This document shows positions 23,932 to 31,045 of a DNA stretch of 39,665 nt, piece after piece. The stretch spans positions 1 through 39,665 of the forward strand of contig JAKAKG010000010.1 in the NCBI GenBank assembly GCA_021813555.1. Reading direction: 5' to 3'. This DNA is from Acidobacteriota bacterium (lineage in GTDB: Bacteria > Acidobacteriota > UBA4820 > DSQY01). Each line of letters opens with the position of its first letter. Position 1 is the stretch's first letter. The notes under the pieces were generated by a model that had not been told where the DNA came from, did not search any database, and saw only the letters and a program-made list of their open reading frames with translations. The translations under genes were made by a program, and so were the position numbers.

Positions 23932-26037
23932 TCAGGCGTTTTGAACCGAGGGCTCTGGAACCTTGGGCCGCGCAGAGGAGCAGGGATCGAAGGGGTGTAT
24001 CTGCGCCATCGCGGCGTCGAGGGCGGCCACCAGATCGCTGGCCGTGGTGTACCTATCGCCGGGCTTGATTTGAAGCAGTTTGAGGACGATCGCGTCCAGG
24101 GCACGCGGAACGTCCGGGTTGAGGGACGAGGGAAGAGGGCGGTCCGCCAGTTGGTGCTTGCGGAACGTCTCCATGATCGTGTCCGCTTCGAAGGGGCGTT
24201 TGAGCGTGAGCATCTCGAAGAGGATCACACCAAGCGAATAGAGATCGCTCGAGGCGCCATACGGCTCTCCGATCAGAGGTTCAGGTGGAAGGTAATTGGG
24301 CGTACCGAAGATCTGCCCCGTTACGGTGAAGGAGGTGGCGTCCGAGAGCTTGGCGACGCCGAAATCGGCCACTTTCACATGGCGGGAGCCCCGGAGGATC
24401 ATGATATTATCCGGTTTTAAATCCCGATGAATAATCCCTTGAGCATGGGTGTAGTGCAGGATCATGGCAACCTCGCGGGCGATGCGAACCGCCTCCTGGG
24501 AGGGAAGCGGGGCCTCCAGCCCCGCCAAAAAGGCCTTCAGGCTCTCTCCCTCCGCGACTTCCATGGCGATGAAGAGCCGTCCTTCGGTCTGCCCTGTCTC
24601 GAAGATCCGGAGAATGCCTTCATGGATGAGCTGTTGGCCGATGGTCCCTTCTCGGATGAAGCGGCTGGCGAATCCCTCGTCGTCCACAAGACGCGGCTGG
24701 GGCACTTTGAGCGCCACTTGGCGGCCGGAGCGTTCGTCCGTGGCCAAGTAGACGTCGCCCATGCCGCCCGAGCCCAATTTTCGCTCGATCACGTAGGGGC
24801 CCAATCTCCCCGATGGGATGTCAAGGCCCGCCGGGGAGGGTTCGGAGGAGGAACCACGCCGGGCCCCCAGCCATGCCGGCAGCCACGGTATCCATCCGTA
24901 CCGGCGGAGAAGGAGGACGGCCAGCGCGGCCAAGAGCCCCGAGGCTCCAAAGGTGGCCGCCAGCCATGCGGATACCTTCGCCTGCGGTCTCAGCGAGCCT
25001 ACGGCGCCCGCCCGGTCCGAGGCGGGGCTCAGGTCCGTCTCGAAGTGAACCTGGACGCCTGCTTGGATGTGCACGACGAACGTCTTGTCCGAGTAGCCCG
25101 ACAGGTGGAGTTCGACACGGTGATCGCCGGGAGAGAGGCCCGAAAGGAGCAGGGGCTCCGTACCCGCCGTGCCCCTGGAGATCCCGTCCAGGACGACCGA
25201 CGCGCCGGGGGGACGAACTTCCAGGGCGAGGTCTCCCGTGAGAGGCTGGGAGGAAGCGCTTGGTGCGGCAGGCGCCGATTCCTTCAAAGGGAGGAGTTCA
25301 GCGGGGACGGTGAGTTTGTCGCCTGGACGGACCACGAAGGCCCGCTCGGCGGGGGAATAGCCGGGATGTTCGAAGCGGACGCGGTGGGGCCCTTCCGCCG
25401 CAGGGTCGAGGGTGAGGGGCGAGGCGCCAAGGGTTCGGCCATCCAGGCTCACGGTGGCTCCTTCCGGCGTGGACCAGAACACCACGGAGGCAGAAGGCGT
25501 TCCGGAAGGTCCCTTGGCTGATCCCTCTCCGGCGGGAGGCGCGGCCGTGGACGGCGCGGGTTCGTGGCTCGCGGCTTGAGAGGAGCCCTCGCCCGAGGGG
25601 GCGCCTCCTGCAGCCTCGGCGTTCCGGGCGGACTTGAGGAGGACCTTGATTCGGTCTTGGGGTTCCACCCCGGCGGCCAGGGCGCCCTCAAGCTCCCTCT
25701 GGGCGTCTCGCGTCCGTCCCAGTTTGAGGTAGGCGTAAGCCAGTTCGGTGTGGGGAAAGTAACCGTCCACGAAATTGGTGCCATAGAGCCGGACGCGCTT
25801 GGCGGACCCTGGCCTGAGGGCGATAGCCTGTTGGAGGGCCTCGGCGGCGGCCGGGTAGCGGGCTTCCTCGTTGGCCTTCTTCCCTGCCTGGAAGAACTCC
25901 CAGTACGTCGTCTGCGCCGGAACCGCTAAGGGTACGAGAACGGCAAAAAGCATGAAAAGGAAAAGGCGCGGTCCCAAGGGCCGCGGCAAGGATCCCGCGG
26001 GACCGCGGGATCCGGTTGGCGGTTTGCTGGGACCCAT
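23932..26037 (-). CDS. membrane Ser/Thr kinase with N-terminal TPR/PEGA sensor
   Basis: A 701-aa protein. In order: signal peptide (24-41, ending VPA-Q), TPR-like helices (about 50-123), a low-complexity linker, two PEGA domains (about 183-245 and 268-335), a transmembrane helix (about 355-377), and a Hanks-type kinase domain from residue 413 to about 680. Kinase motifs are complete: GSGGMG, Lys444 in VALK, HRDLKPDN (537-544) and DFG (558-560); the activation loop ends GTPNYLPPE instead of the usual APE. The sensor half is periplasmic and the kinase cytoplasmic, the reverse domain order of most bacterial membrane kinases. The ATG at 26037 follows the FadL-like gene by 5 bp; longer readings overlap that gene. 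Likely couples an envelope signal to phosphorylation. Confidence 0.88.
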   Translation of the reverse strand: MGPSKPPTGSRGPAGSLPRPLGPRLFLFMLFAVLVPLAVPAQTTYWEFFQAGKKANEEARYPAAAEALQQAIALRPGSAKRVRLYGTNFVDGYFPHTELAYAYLKLGRTRDAQRELEGALAAGVEPQDRIKVLLKSARNAEAAGGAPSGEGSSQAASHEPAPSTAAPPAGEGSAKGPSGTPSASVVFWSTPEGATVSLDGRTLGASPLTLDPAAEGPHRVRFEHPGYSPAERAFVVRPGDKLTVPAELLPLKESAPAAPSASSQPLTGDLALEVRPPGASVVLDGISRGTAGTEPLLLSGLSPGDHRVELHLSGYSDKTFVVHIQAGVQVHFETDLSPASDRAGAVGSLRPQAKVSAWLAATFGASGLLAALAVLLLRRYGWIPWLPAWLGARRGSSSEPSPAGLDIPSGRLGPYVIERKLGSGGMGDVYLATDERSGRQVALKVPQPRLVDDEGFASRFIREGTIGQQLIHEGILRIFETGQTEGRLFIAMEVAEGESLKAFLAGLEAPLPSQEAVRIAREVAMILHYTHAQGIIHRDLKPDNIMILRGSRHVKVADFGVAKLSDATSFTVTGQIFGTPNYLPPEPLIGEPYGASSDLYSLGVILFEMLTLKRPFEADTIMETFRKHQLADRPLPSSLNPDVPRALDAIVLKLLQIKPGDRYTTASDLVAALDAAMAQIHPFDPCSSARPKVPEPSVQNA

Positions 26038-26042
26038 GGCGG

Positions 26043-27458
26043 TCAGTCTCCCACGAAGACTTTGTGGAGGATTTTGGAGAGGCCCTCGGAGCGCGAGATC
26101 CGGTAGATCAACGACATGTTGACGCGCCATTCTTGGGCCCGGGCGCTCCCGAAAGCGTCGGGGGTACGGGGATAGCGGAGCATGCCTTCGGGTTCCATGA
26201 ACTGCCCCGTTCGAAAGTTCGCCCACCTGTACTGCACCGCCACGTCTAGCTTCCAGGCGTTGGTGTTGAATCCCGTTCCGCAGGCCAGCACCCAGTAGTT
26301 CACGGAGGAGCGAAGGGTGGGGTCCATGCCGCCCTGGGGTTCGTAAGCTATGCCGAAACGGATGGGGATGACCGAGTGCTCTCTCACGATAAGATATTCG
26401 GCGCCGGCGTTGGCGGAGAGCGTGTTGCGCGTGGAGGTGCTTCCCGCGGGCTGAAAATCGAGGAAATTGAGTTCGGGAAGGTCGGGCGGGACCGCCGCCA
26501 CGGTCATGTCCTTCCATTGGTTGTACTGGAGGTCCAGGGCCGCGGTCCATGTATCCGTCGGGTGCCAGGCGAACCCAAGGCCCAGGCGTTTGGGAAACCG
26601 CAGCGTCGTCTGCTGGCTCGTATCTCCCTGAAAAGGGTTCGGCAGGTTGGACAAGGTGGTCGTGGCGATCTGGTAGTCCGCGAAGAAGGGGCTGTGATAG
26701 ACGAGGCCCACGTTGAACTTGGGATAGGTGAAAAGGAGGCCCAAGCTGAAGTTGCGGCCGCTCATGTGGTTGGATTGCCTGAAGAAGAGGAAGTTGGAGG
26801 AGGGCGGCCCCCCGGCGATGCGATTCGCCTGAATGTCGGCCTGGGTGGACCAGTCGCCCTTCCAGATATTGAAGCTGGCGCCCAGGGCCATGCGCTGGGT
26901 GAGTTGAACGGCTCCGCTGAGCGAATAGAGACGGATGTCACCGGCCAGGTCCGTTCCTTGATGGAGGAGGAAGGTCTGGCTCGCCGCGCCTCCCGCGTTG
27001 ACCCGTTCAGTGATGAAGGGATCGGACTGGAAGTTAAGGTCGTACATGCGTTGCCAGCTTGCCTGGAGCGTAACGGGTTTGGAGAAGAGGTCGAGGGGGA
27101 TGGCCGCGCTGGCGAAATCGAGCATGCGGTTGGAGTCCGCTGCCCGGAAGGACGAGAATCGGCTCGATCCATCCAGGGCGGTGAAATCCTTCAGCGACAT
27201 GATCCGGTGGTTGCCCCCGAAGACCACGGAAAATTCGGGGGCCCTCAACTGGGCCAGCCCAGCGGGATTCCATGAGGCGGCGGTGCCATCGTCCGAGACG
27301 GCGATGAACGCGTCCGCCATGCCCGCGGCGCGCGCGCCCGCACCTGTGGGCGTGAAGGAGTAGCGCCAGAGGTTCGCAAGAATTTGCCCCTCCGGCACGT
27401 CGGCGCGCACCGGGGAGAACAGGAGGCAAAAGAACACACCCAGCCACGCCCGTCTCAT
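26043..27458 (-). CDS. FadL/OMPP1-type outer-membrane protein
   Basis: A 471-aa outer-membrane beta-barrel protein. Signal peptide 1-19 (SPVRA-DV), then the family's N-terminal hatch pattern YSFTPTGAGARAAGMADAFIAVSDDGTAASWNPAGLA. The rest alternates aromatic and polar residues in the manner of beta strands. FadL-type proteins carry hydrophobic compounds across the outer membrane; some relatives (PorV-like) act in secretion. The start ATG at 27458 has GGAGGG 6 bp upstream. It is 5 bp upstream of the kinase gene, so the two are translationally close and likely co-regulated. The substrate is unknown. Confidence 0.88.
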   Translation of the reverse strand: MRRAWLGVFFCLLFSPVRADVPEGQILANLWRYSFTPTGAGARAAGMADAFIAVSDDGTAASWNPAGLAQLRAPEFSVVFGGNHRIMSLKDFTALDGSSRFSSFRAADSNRMLDFASAAIPLDLFSKPVTLQASWQRMYDLNFQSDPFITERVNAGGAASQTFLLHQGTDLAGDIRLYSLSGAVQLTQRMALGASFNIWKGDWSTQADIQANRIAGGPPSSNFLFFRQSNHMSGRNFSLGLLFTYPKFNVGLVYHSPFFADYQIATTTLSNLPNPFQGDTSQQTTLRFPKRLGLGFAWHPTDTWTAALDLQYNQWKDMTVAAVPPDLPELNFLDFQPAGSTSTRNTLSANAGAEYLIVREHSVIPIRFGIAYEPQGGMDPTLRSSVNYWVLACGTGFNTNAWKLDVAVQYRWANFRTGQFMEPEGMLRYPRTPDAFGSARAQEWRVNMSLIYRISRSEGLSKILHKVFVGD

Positions 27459-27482
27459 GAGGGCCCTCCAAGGAGCACTCTC

Positions 27483-27511
27483 ACCATATCAGAATCGTTG
27501 AGGCGTTGCCA
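27483..27511 (-). promoter_or_regulatory. possible promoter for FadL-like/kinase pair
   Basis: On the minus strand: TGGCAA, 17-bp spacer, extended TGA before TATGGT. Only moderate agreement with sigma70 consensus; it gives a leader of about 20 nt. Confidence 0.3.
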
Positions 27512-27632
27512 GGAGGCGTGTCGGCGCCAGCGCCGGCTATCCAGCGCCGCAACGGCATGCGGGGGCCCAGGGATGGCCGGCGGGCGGGTGTACCCTCGTG
27601 CACGGGATAGGCAGGATCTCGTTCGCGAGACA

Positions 27633-27857
27633 TCAGCCCCGAAGGACGGACCGGTTCGCGGGTTGACAGCGGGTTTGGAAGCGGGCCTTCAGCAGGCAAA
27701 AGGCCTCTTCATCCCCTTCATGAAGCACGTCCATGGGGCAACGGTCCGCCAGGGAGGGATCGAGGGCGCACAAGAAGCTCGCGAGCATCTCGGGGTCCAT
27801 GGTTCCGCATGCCAGATCTATCAGTTCCGCGAGCCTCTCCAAGTCACGGTTTCCCAT
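27633..27857 (-). CDS. small hypothetical protein
   Basis: A 74-aa ORF with no recognised family. The start ATG at 27857 has AAAGGAG 9 bp upstream, better support than any longer in-frame start. The product is acidic in the N-terminal half (MGNRDLERLAELIDLA...) with four cysteines spread through it and a basic C-terminus. It lies 38 bp after the terminator of the secreted Ig-like gene and before the FadL-like gene on the same strand. It may be real, but composition alone does not prove it. Confidence 0.45.
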   Translation of the reverse strand: MGNRDLERLAELIDLACGTMDPEMLASFLCALDPSLADRCPMDVLHEGDEEAFCLLKARFQTRCQPANRSVLRG

Positions 27858-27896
27858 CGCGAGCGACTCCTTTGGATGTGGTTTGAGCACAAAGAA

Positions 27897-27924
27897 GGGG
27901 GGAGGAGCTTTGGCTCCACCCCCC
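27897..27924 (-). terminator. terminator of secreted Ig-like gene
   Basis: 12-bp arms (27897-27908 and 27913-27924) with one A-A mismatch and a 4-nt loop; on the minus strand TTCTTTG follows. It lies about 58 bp after the stop at 27983. Confidence 0.6.
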
Positions 27925-27982
27925 CAAGTTGGGCTGCTGGCACAAGGTTCGGGCCGCGCCTTGACGGCTTTCCGGCACGTTC

Positions 27983-28879
27983 TCAGTGGCGGGTATACGT
28001 GAAGCAGGCTGAGGTCTGGCCGTCTGCGTTTACGACCTTGACGCACATGGCCGTACCCTTGGGAAAGAGTCCGCGGAGGCTCTTTCCGTCCTTGTAAACG
28101 AGGGCTCCCTTTTTGGCCTTGTACGTCGCGGCAAGAGAGGCCGTGCCCACGGAAATCTTGGAAGTGGAGGCGAATCCCGTGCCGAATACCTTCAGCACCC
28201 ACCCACCCGCGTGGTGCAGTTTGACCTTGCTGATGGTTGGAGCCGCCAGCGCCACGAATTCGCGGGACTGGGCCACGGGGCGTCCAGCGTAGTCTTGCGC
28301 CAGGACATCCAGCCGGTGAAGCCCGGGGGCCAGCAGGCCCGTGTTGATGGCGTAGCTGAAGGGCGCGGCCGTGGCGGTTTTGCTCAGGTGGCCGTCCAGG
28401 TAGAAGTTGGCGGCGGTTACGCTGCCCGGCGAAGTGGCTTTCACCAGGAATTCAACCGTACCTGCCACGTCGGTGCCGTCTTGGGGGCCGTCCAACTGAG
28501 CCACGTCGTCAAAGTTGTCGCCGAATCCCGTGAAGTTGGCCTGCACTTCCTGAACCGACGCGGTGGCCGGCACGGTGACCGTCACCGGATTGGCGGTTCC
28601 TGAGGCGCCCTCGGACCAGAAGGCAAAGGTGCCTCCCGCCGCGGGCACGGCCGTGAAGGTCACGGTGGACCCGGCGGGGGGGCAAGGAGTAGAGGGGCTC
28701 ATGGTGACGGTGCCTCCCTGCTCGGGGTTGGCTGTGCCCTGGAGGCACCCTGAAGCCGGGTCGCTCGCCATCACGGCCATGGCCGAGGCGAGGACGAGCC
28801 CGCCTGCGAGGGCCAAACGGAGGAACAGTGGGGCCTGAGGCGATCGAGTCTGGTTCGCGCGTGATTGAGAAGCGTTCAT
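27983..28879 (-). CDS. secreted Ig-like domain protein
   Basis: A 298-aa exported protein with a signal peptide (about residues 1-38, ending VMASDP). Next is a stretch like the divergent InlB B-repeat domain (about 45-115: NPEQGGTVTMSP...AGGTFAFWSEG), then an Ig-like/cadherin-like segment (about 125-215) and a C-terminal IPT/TIG-like segment (about 215-298: APTISKVKLHH...GWVLKVFGTGF). Such domains bind surfaces or sugars; there is no catalytic motif. The start ATG at 28879 has AAAGGAG 9 bp upstream. A sigma54-type promoter lies about 79 bp upstream, and a sigma54 activator gene is divergent. It has its own terminator, so it is monocistronic. Confidence 0.8.
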   Translation of the reverse strand: MNASQSRANQTRSPQAPLFLRLALAGGLVLASAMAVMASDPASGCLQGTANPEQGGTVTMSPSTPCPPAGSTVTFTAVPAAGGTFAFWSEGASGTANPVTVTVPATASVQEVQANFTGFGDNFDDVAQLDGPQDGTDVAGTVEFLVKATSPGSVTAANFYLDGHLSKTATAAPFSYAINTGLLAPGLHRLDVLAQDYAGRPVAQSREFVALAAPTISKVKLHHAGGWVLKVFGTGFASTSKISVGTASLAATYKAKKGALVYKDGKSLRGLFPKGTAMCVKVVNADGQTSACFTYTRH

Positions 28880-28957
28880 TGTGGTTTTCTCCTTTCGTGT
28901 CAAAACAAGCGTGATTTCTAGAGGGTGCCCCGTCCAATGCCTTTCGGGGAGGTTCAA

Positions 28958-28973
28958 AGCACGTTCCGTGCCA
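28958..28973 (-). promoter_or_regulatory. sigma54-type promoter of secreted Ig-like gene
   Basis: Minus-strand TGGCACGGAACGTGCT: seven of seven at the -24 half and four of five at the -12 half, with the correct 10-bp GG-to-GC spacing. Predicted start near 28947, leader about 68 nt. Confidence 0.72.
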
Positions 28974-28982
28974 GTGCGCCTG

Positions 28983-28998
28983 CGCCTCGTCCGAGGCG
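28983..28998. promoter_or_regulatory. palindrome between divergent genes
   Basis: CGCCTCG-TC-CGAGGCG, a perfect 7-bp inverted repeat 10 bp upstream of the sigma54 -24 element and 44 bp before the activator start. Candidate operator for the divergent pair. Confidence 0.35.
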
Positions 28999-29041
28999 TG
29001 GCCGAACCTGGTTTATGGCATACTCCACGGGAGAGGTACGC

Positions 29042-30937
29042 ATGGCCCATCGGCCAAGTATGAAGCTGGTAGTTCTGGGCAAGGAGAAGGTCTCGCACCT
29101 TCTCAATAAGGATCTGTGGTTCCTGGGCCGCGTTGCCGGGAACGACGTAGTATTAAATTCCCCCACCGTTTCCGGGCACCACGCACGGCTCTTCTTCACG
29201 CCCGAGGGGTGGAGGATTCGGGACCTCAAGAGCCGAAACGGTTTGAGTCTGAAAGGGGTGAAGGGAGAGGAATTCCTCCTGGAGCCGGGAGATGAGATCA
29301 AGCTGGGTGACGTCATCCTCAGGCTCGAACCCGCTGCGGAAGATTCGCCTCCCCCGGAGGACAGCCTGGCCCTGGCGGCGGTCCCATTTTCGGAACAGTC
29401 CGGTTGTCCCAATTCTGGGAAACGCAGGGCTGTCACCGAAATGATCGAAGCGTTGGTGGCCGAAGACCCCACCGCCGAAGACCTGGATCACCGCCTGGCC
29501 CTTTCGCTCAGGCGGGAATTCGGCGCGGAAGGCGTATTTTTCTTCTCCGTGGTTGGTGGTGCCGGAGCACGGCAGGCGGCCGACGATGACGCGGTCTGCA
29601 AATACGAAGCCTCATCCGAAGGGGCGGGGGCTACGATCCTGAGCCACAGCACCCTCCGCGAAGCCCTCAGGCAGAAGAGCCCCCTCCTCTCCCCCGTGGA
29701 ACTGGCCAAACCCGGCCGAAGCCTGAAGGGGCTCACGGGTGCCCAGATCCTCATCTACCCACTGCTCGCGGGCCAAAACGTGATGGCGATCCTTTACATG
29801 GATTGGGGGCGTCCTTCGCCGGAGCTCATTCCGGCCATGCGCGAACTCGCCTCTTGGCCCGTATGGGCCACTCTTCTCTTGGGCTCCGTGTGGGGGCGGC
29901 GGGCCTTGGCCGCGCGAGTGGAAGAGGAGACCCGCCACCAGGAAAACCTCTCCCAGGCGTTCCGGCGCCAGATTGATCCCGGAGAAATTCTGGGGAACAG
30001 CTTGGCCCTGAAAGATTCTCTGGCCCTCGCGGCGGCGGCGGCGCCCTCTCCCTATCCTATCCTCCTGCTGGGAGAGACGGGCGTCGGCAAGGAGGTCTTC
30101 GCCCGCTGGATTCACCTCAACAGCGCCTGCGGAGGGGGGCCGTTTGTGGCGGTGAATTGTGCCGGCATCCCCGCGGGCACGGCCGAGAGCGAGCTTTTCG
30201 GCCACCGCCGCGGAGCGTTCACGGGGGCGGACCGGGATCACGCGGGGGTCTTCGAGCAGGCCGAGGGTGGGACCCTCCTGCTGGATGAAATCGGCGACAT
30301 GGACTTGGCCATGCAAGCCAAAGTGTTGCGGGCCATCCAGTTCGGGGTAGTGCGCCGCCTTGGAGATGATCGTGAGCGCCGCGTGGCCGTACGCCTCATC
30401 GCGGCGACCCACCAGGACCTTCGAGCGAAGATCGGGGAGAAGACGTTCCGGGAAGACCTCTTTTACCGCCTCACCACCTTTGAACTCAGGCTCCCCCCTC
30501 TCCGCGAACGCTCCTCGGACATCGCCTTGTTAGCTTCCAGCTTTTTGGCCAAAGCCTTTAAGAAGCCTGGAACCGCCGCGGGCTTCTCTCCGGGCGCCAT
30601 GAGAGCGCTGAGGGAGTTTTCGTGGCCCGGGAACGTGCGCCAGCTCCAGAGCGCCGTGAATCACCTGTCGGCCAGCGCCGCGGAAAGCCTCATCCAAGAA
30701 GATGACGCGCGGCGGCTGCTGGGCCTCGGGAAACCAACGCTCCATGAGTCCCCGGGAGAGATGGGGCTCCTCTCCTACAAGCATGCCTTGGAGCGGTTCA
30801 GGGCGGACTACTTGCGCTCGGTGCTCGACAGGGCGGGGGGCAATGCCGCGGAGGCGGCCCGCTCCAGCGGCTTGCCGCGAAGCACCTTCTACCGCCTCAT
30901 GGAGCGCCACCCCGAGGCCAAGATGCCCGAAGCCTAG
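29042..30937 (+). CDS. FHA-GAF-sigma54 enhancer-binding activator
   Basis: A 631-aa transcription activator. N-terminal FHA domain (about 7-95; GR at 29-30 and SGHH at 44-47) reads phosphothreonine, so a Ser/Thr kinase is the expected input. A GAF-like region (about 130-290) follows. The AAA+ core has Walker A GETGVGKE (about 343-350), ESELFGHRRGAFTGA (GAFTGA at 391-396, the sigma54 contact loop) and Walker B GGTLLLDEIGD. A Fis-type HTH ends the protein (NAAEAARSSGLPRSTFYRLM). The ATG at 29042 has GAGAGG upstream; longer in-frame starts run through the divergent promoter. It sits between two sigma54-type promoters and is a candidate regulator of both. Confidence 0.9.
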   Translation: MAHRPSMKLVVLGKEKVSHLLNKDLWFLGRVAGNDVVLNSPTVSGHHARLFFTPEGWRIRDLKSRNGLSLKGVKGEEFLLEPGDEIKLGDVILRLEPAAEDSPPPEDSLALAAVPFSEQSGCPNSGKRRAVTEMIEALVAEDPTAEDLDHRLALSLRREFGAEGVFFFSVVGGAGARQAADDDAVCKYEASSEGAGATILSHSTLREALRQKSPLLSPVELAKPGRSLKGLTGAQILIYPLLAGQNVMAILYMDWGRPSPELIPAMRELASWPVWATLLLGSVWGRRALAARVEEETRHQENLSQAFRRQIDPGEILGNSLALKDSLALAAAAAPSPYPILLLGETGVGKEVFARWIHLNSACGGGPFVAVNCAGIPAGTAESELFGHRRGAFTGADRDHAGVFEQAEGGTLLLDEIGDMDLAMQAKVLRAIQFGVVRRLGDDRERRVAVRLIAATHQDLRAKIGEKTFREDLFYRLTTFELRLPPLRERSSDIALLASSFLAKAFKKPGTAAGFSPGAMRALREFSWPGNVRQLQSAVNHLSASAAESLIQEDDARRLLGLGKPTLHESPGEMGLLSYKHALERFRADYLRSVLDRAGGNAAEAARSSGLPRSTFYRLMERHPEAKMPEA

Positions 30938-30982
30938 ATAGCCAGACTTCCAGCAAGAAGTCCTCCTCCACGGGAACAAACT

Positions 30983-30998
30983 TGGCATCATGTATGCT
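30983..30998 (+). promoter_or_regulatory. sigma54-type promoter of glycosyltransferase gene
   Basis: TGGCATCATGTATGCT: GG and GC spaced by 10 bp, TGGCA at -24 and ATGCT at -12. Predicted start near 31010, leader about 36 nt. A GACTTC-N6-GAAGTC inverted repeat (30945-30962) lies just upstream and could be an operator or the activator gene's terminator. Confidence 0.6.
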
Positions 30999-31045
30999 TA
31001 TGTAAGCTTCTGGAATATCCTTAAATATCCTTAGGGCCAAGGAGA

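Noticed and set aside
27858-28202. Longer reading of the 74-aa ORF
   Set aside because: It would cross the terminator and overlap the secreted Ig-like gene on the same strand.
28925-29041. Longer N-terminus for the sigma54 activator
   Set aside because: It would run through the divergent sigma54 promoter, has no ribosome site, and precedes the FHA domain with unrelated sequence.
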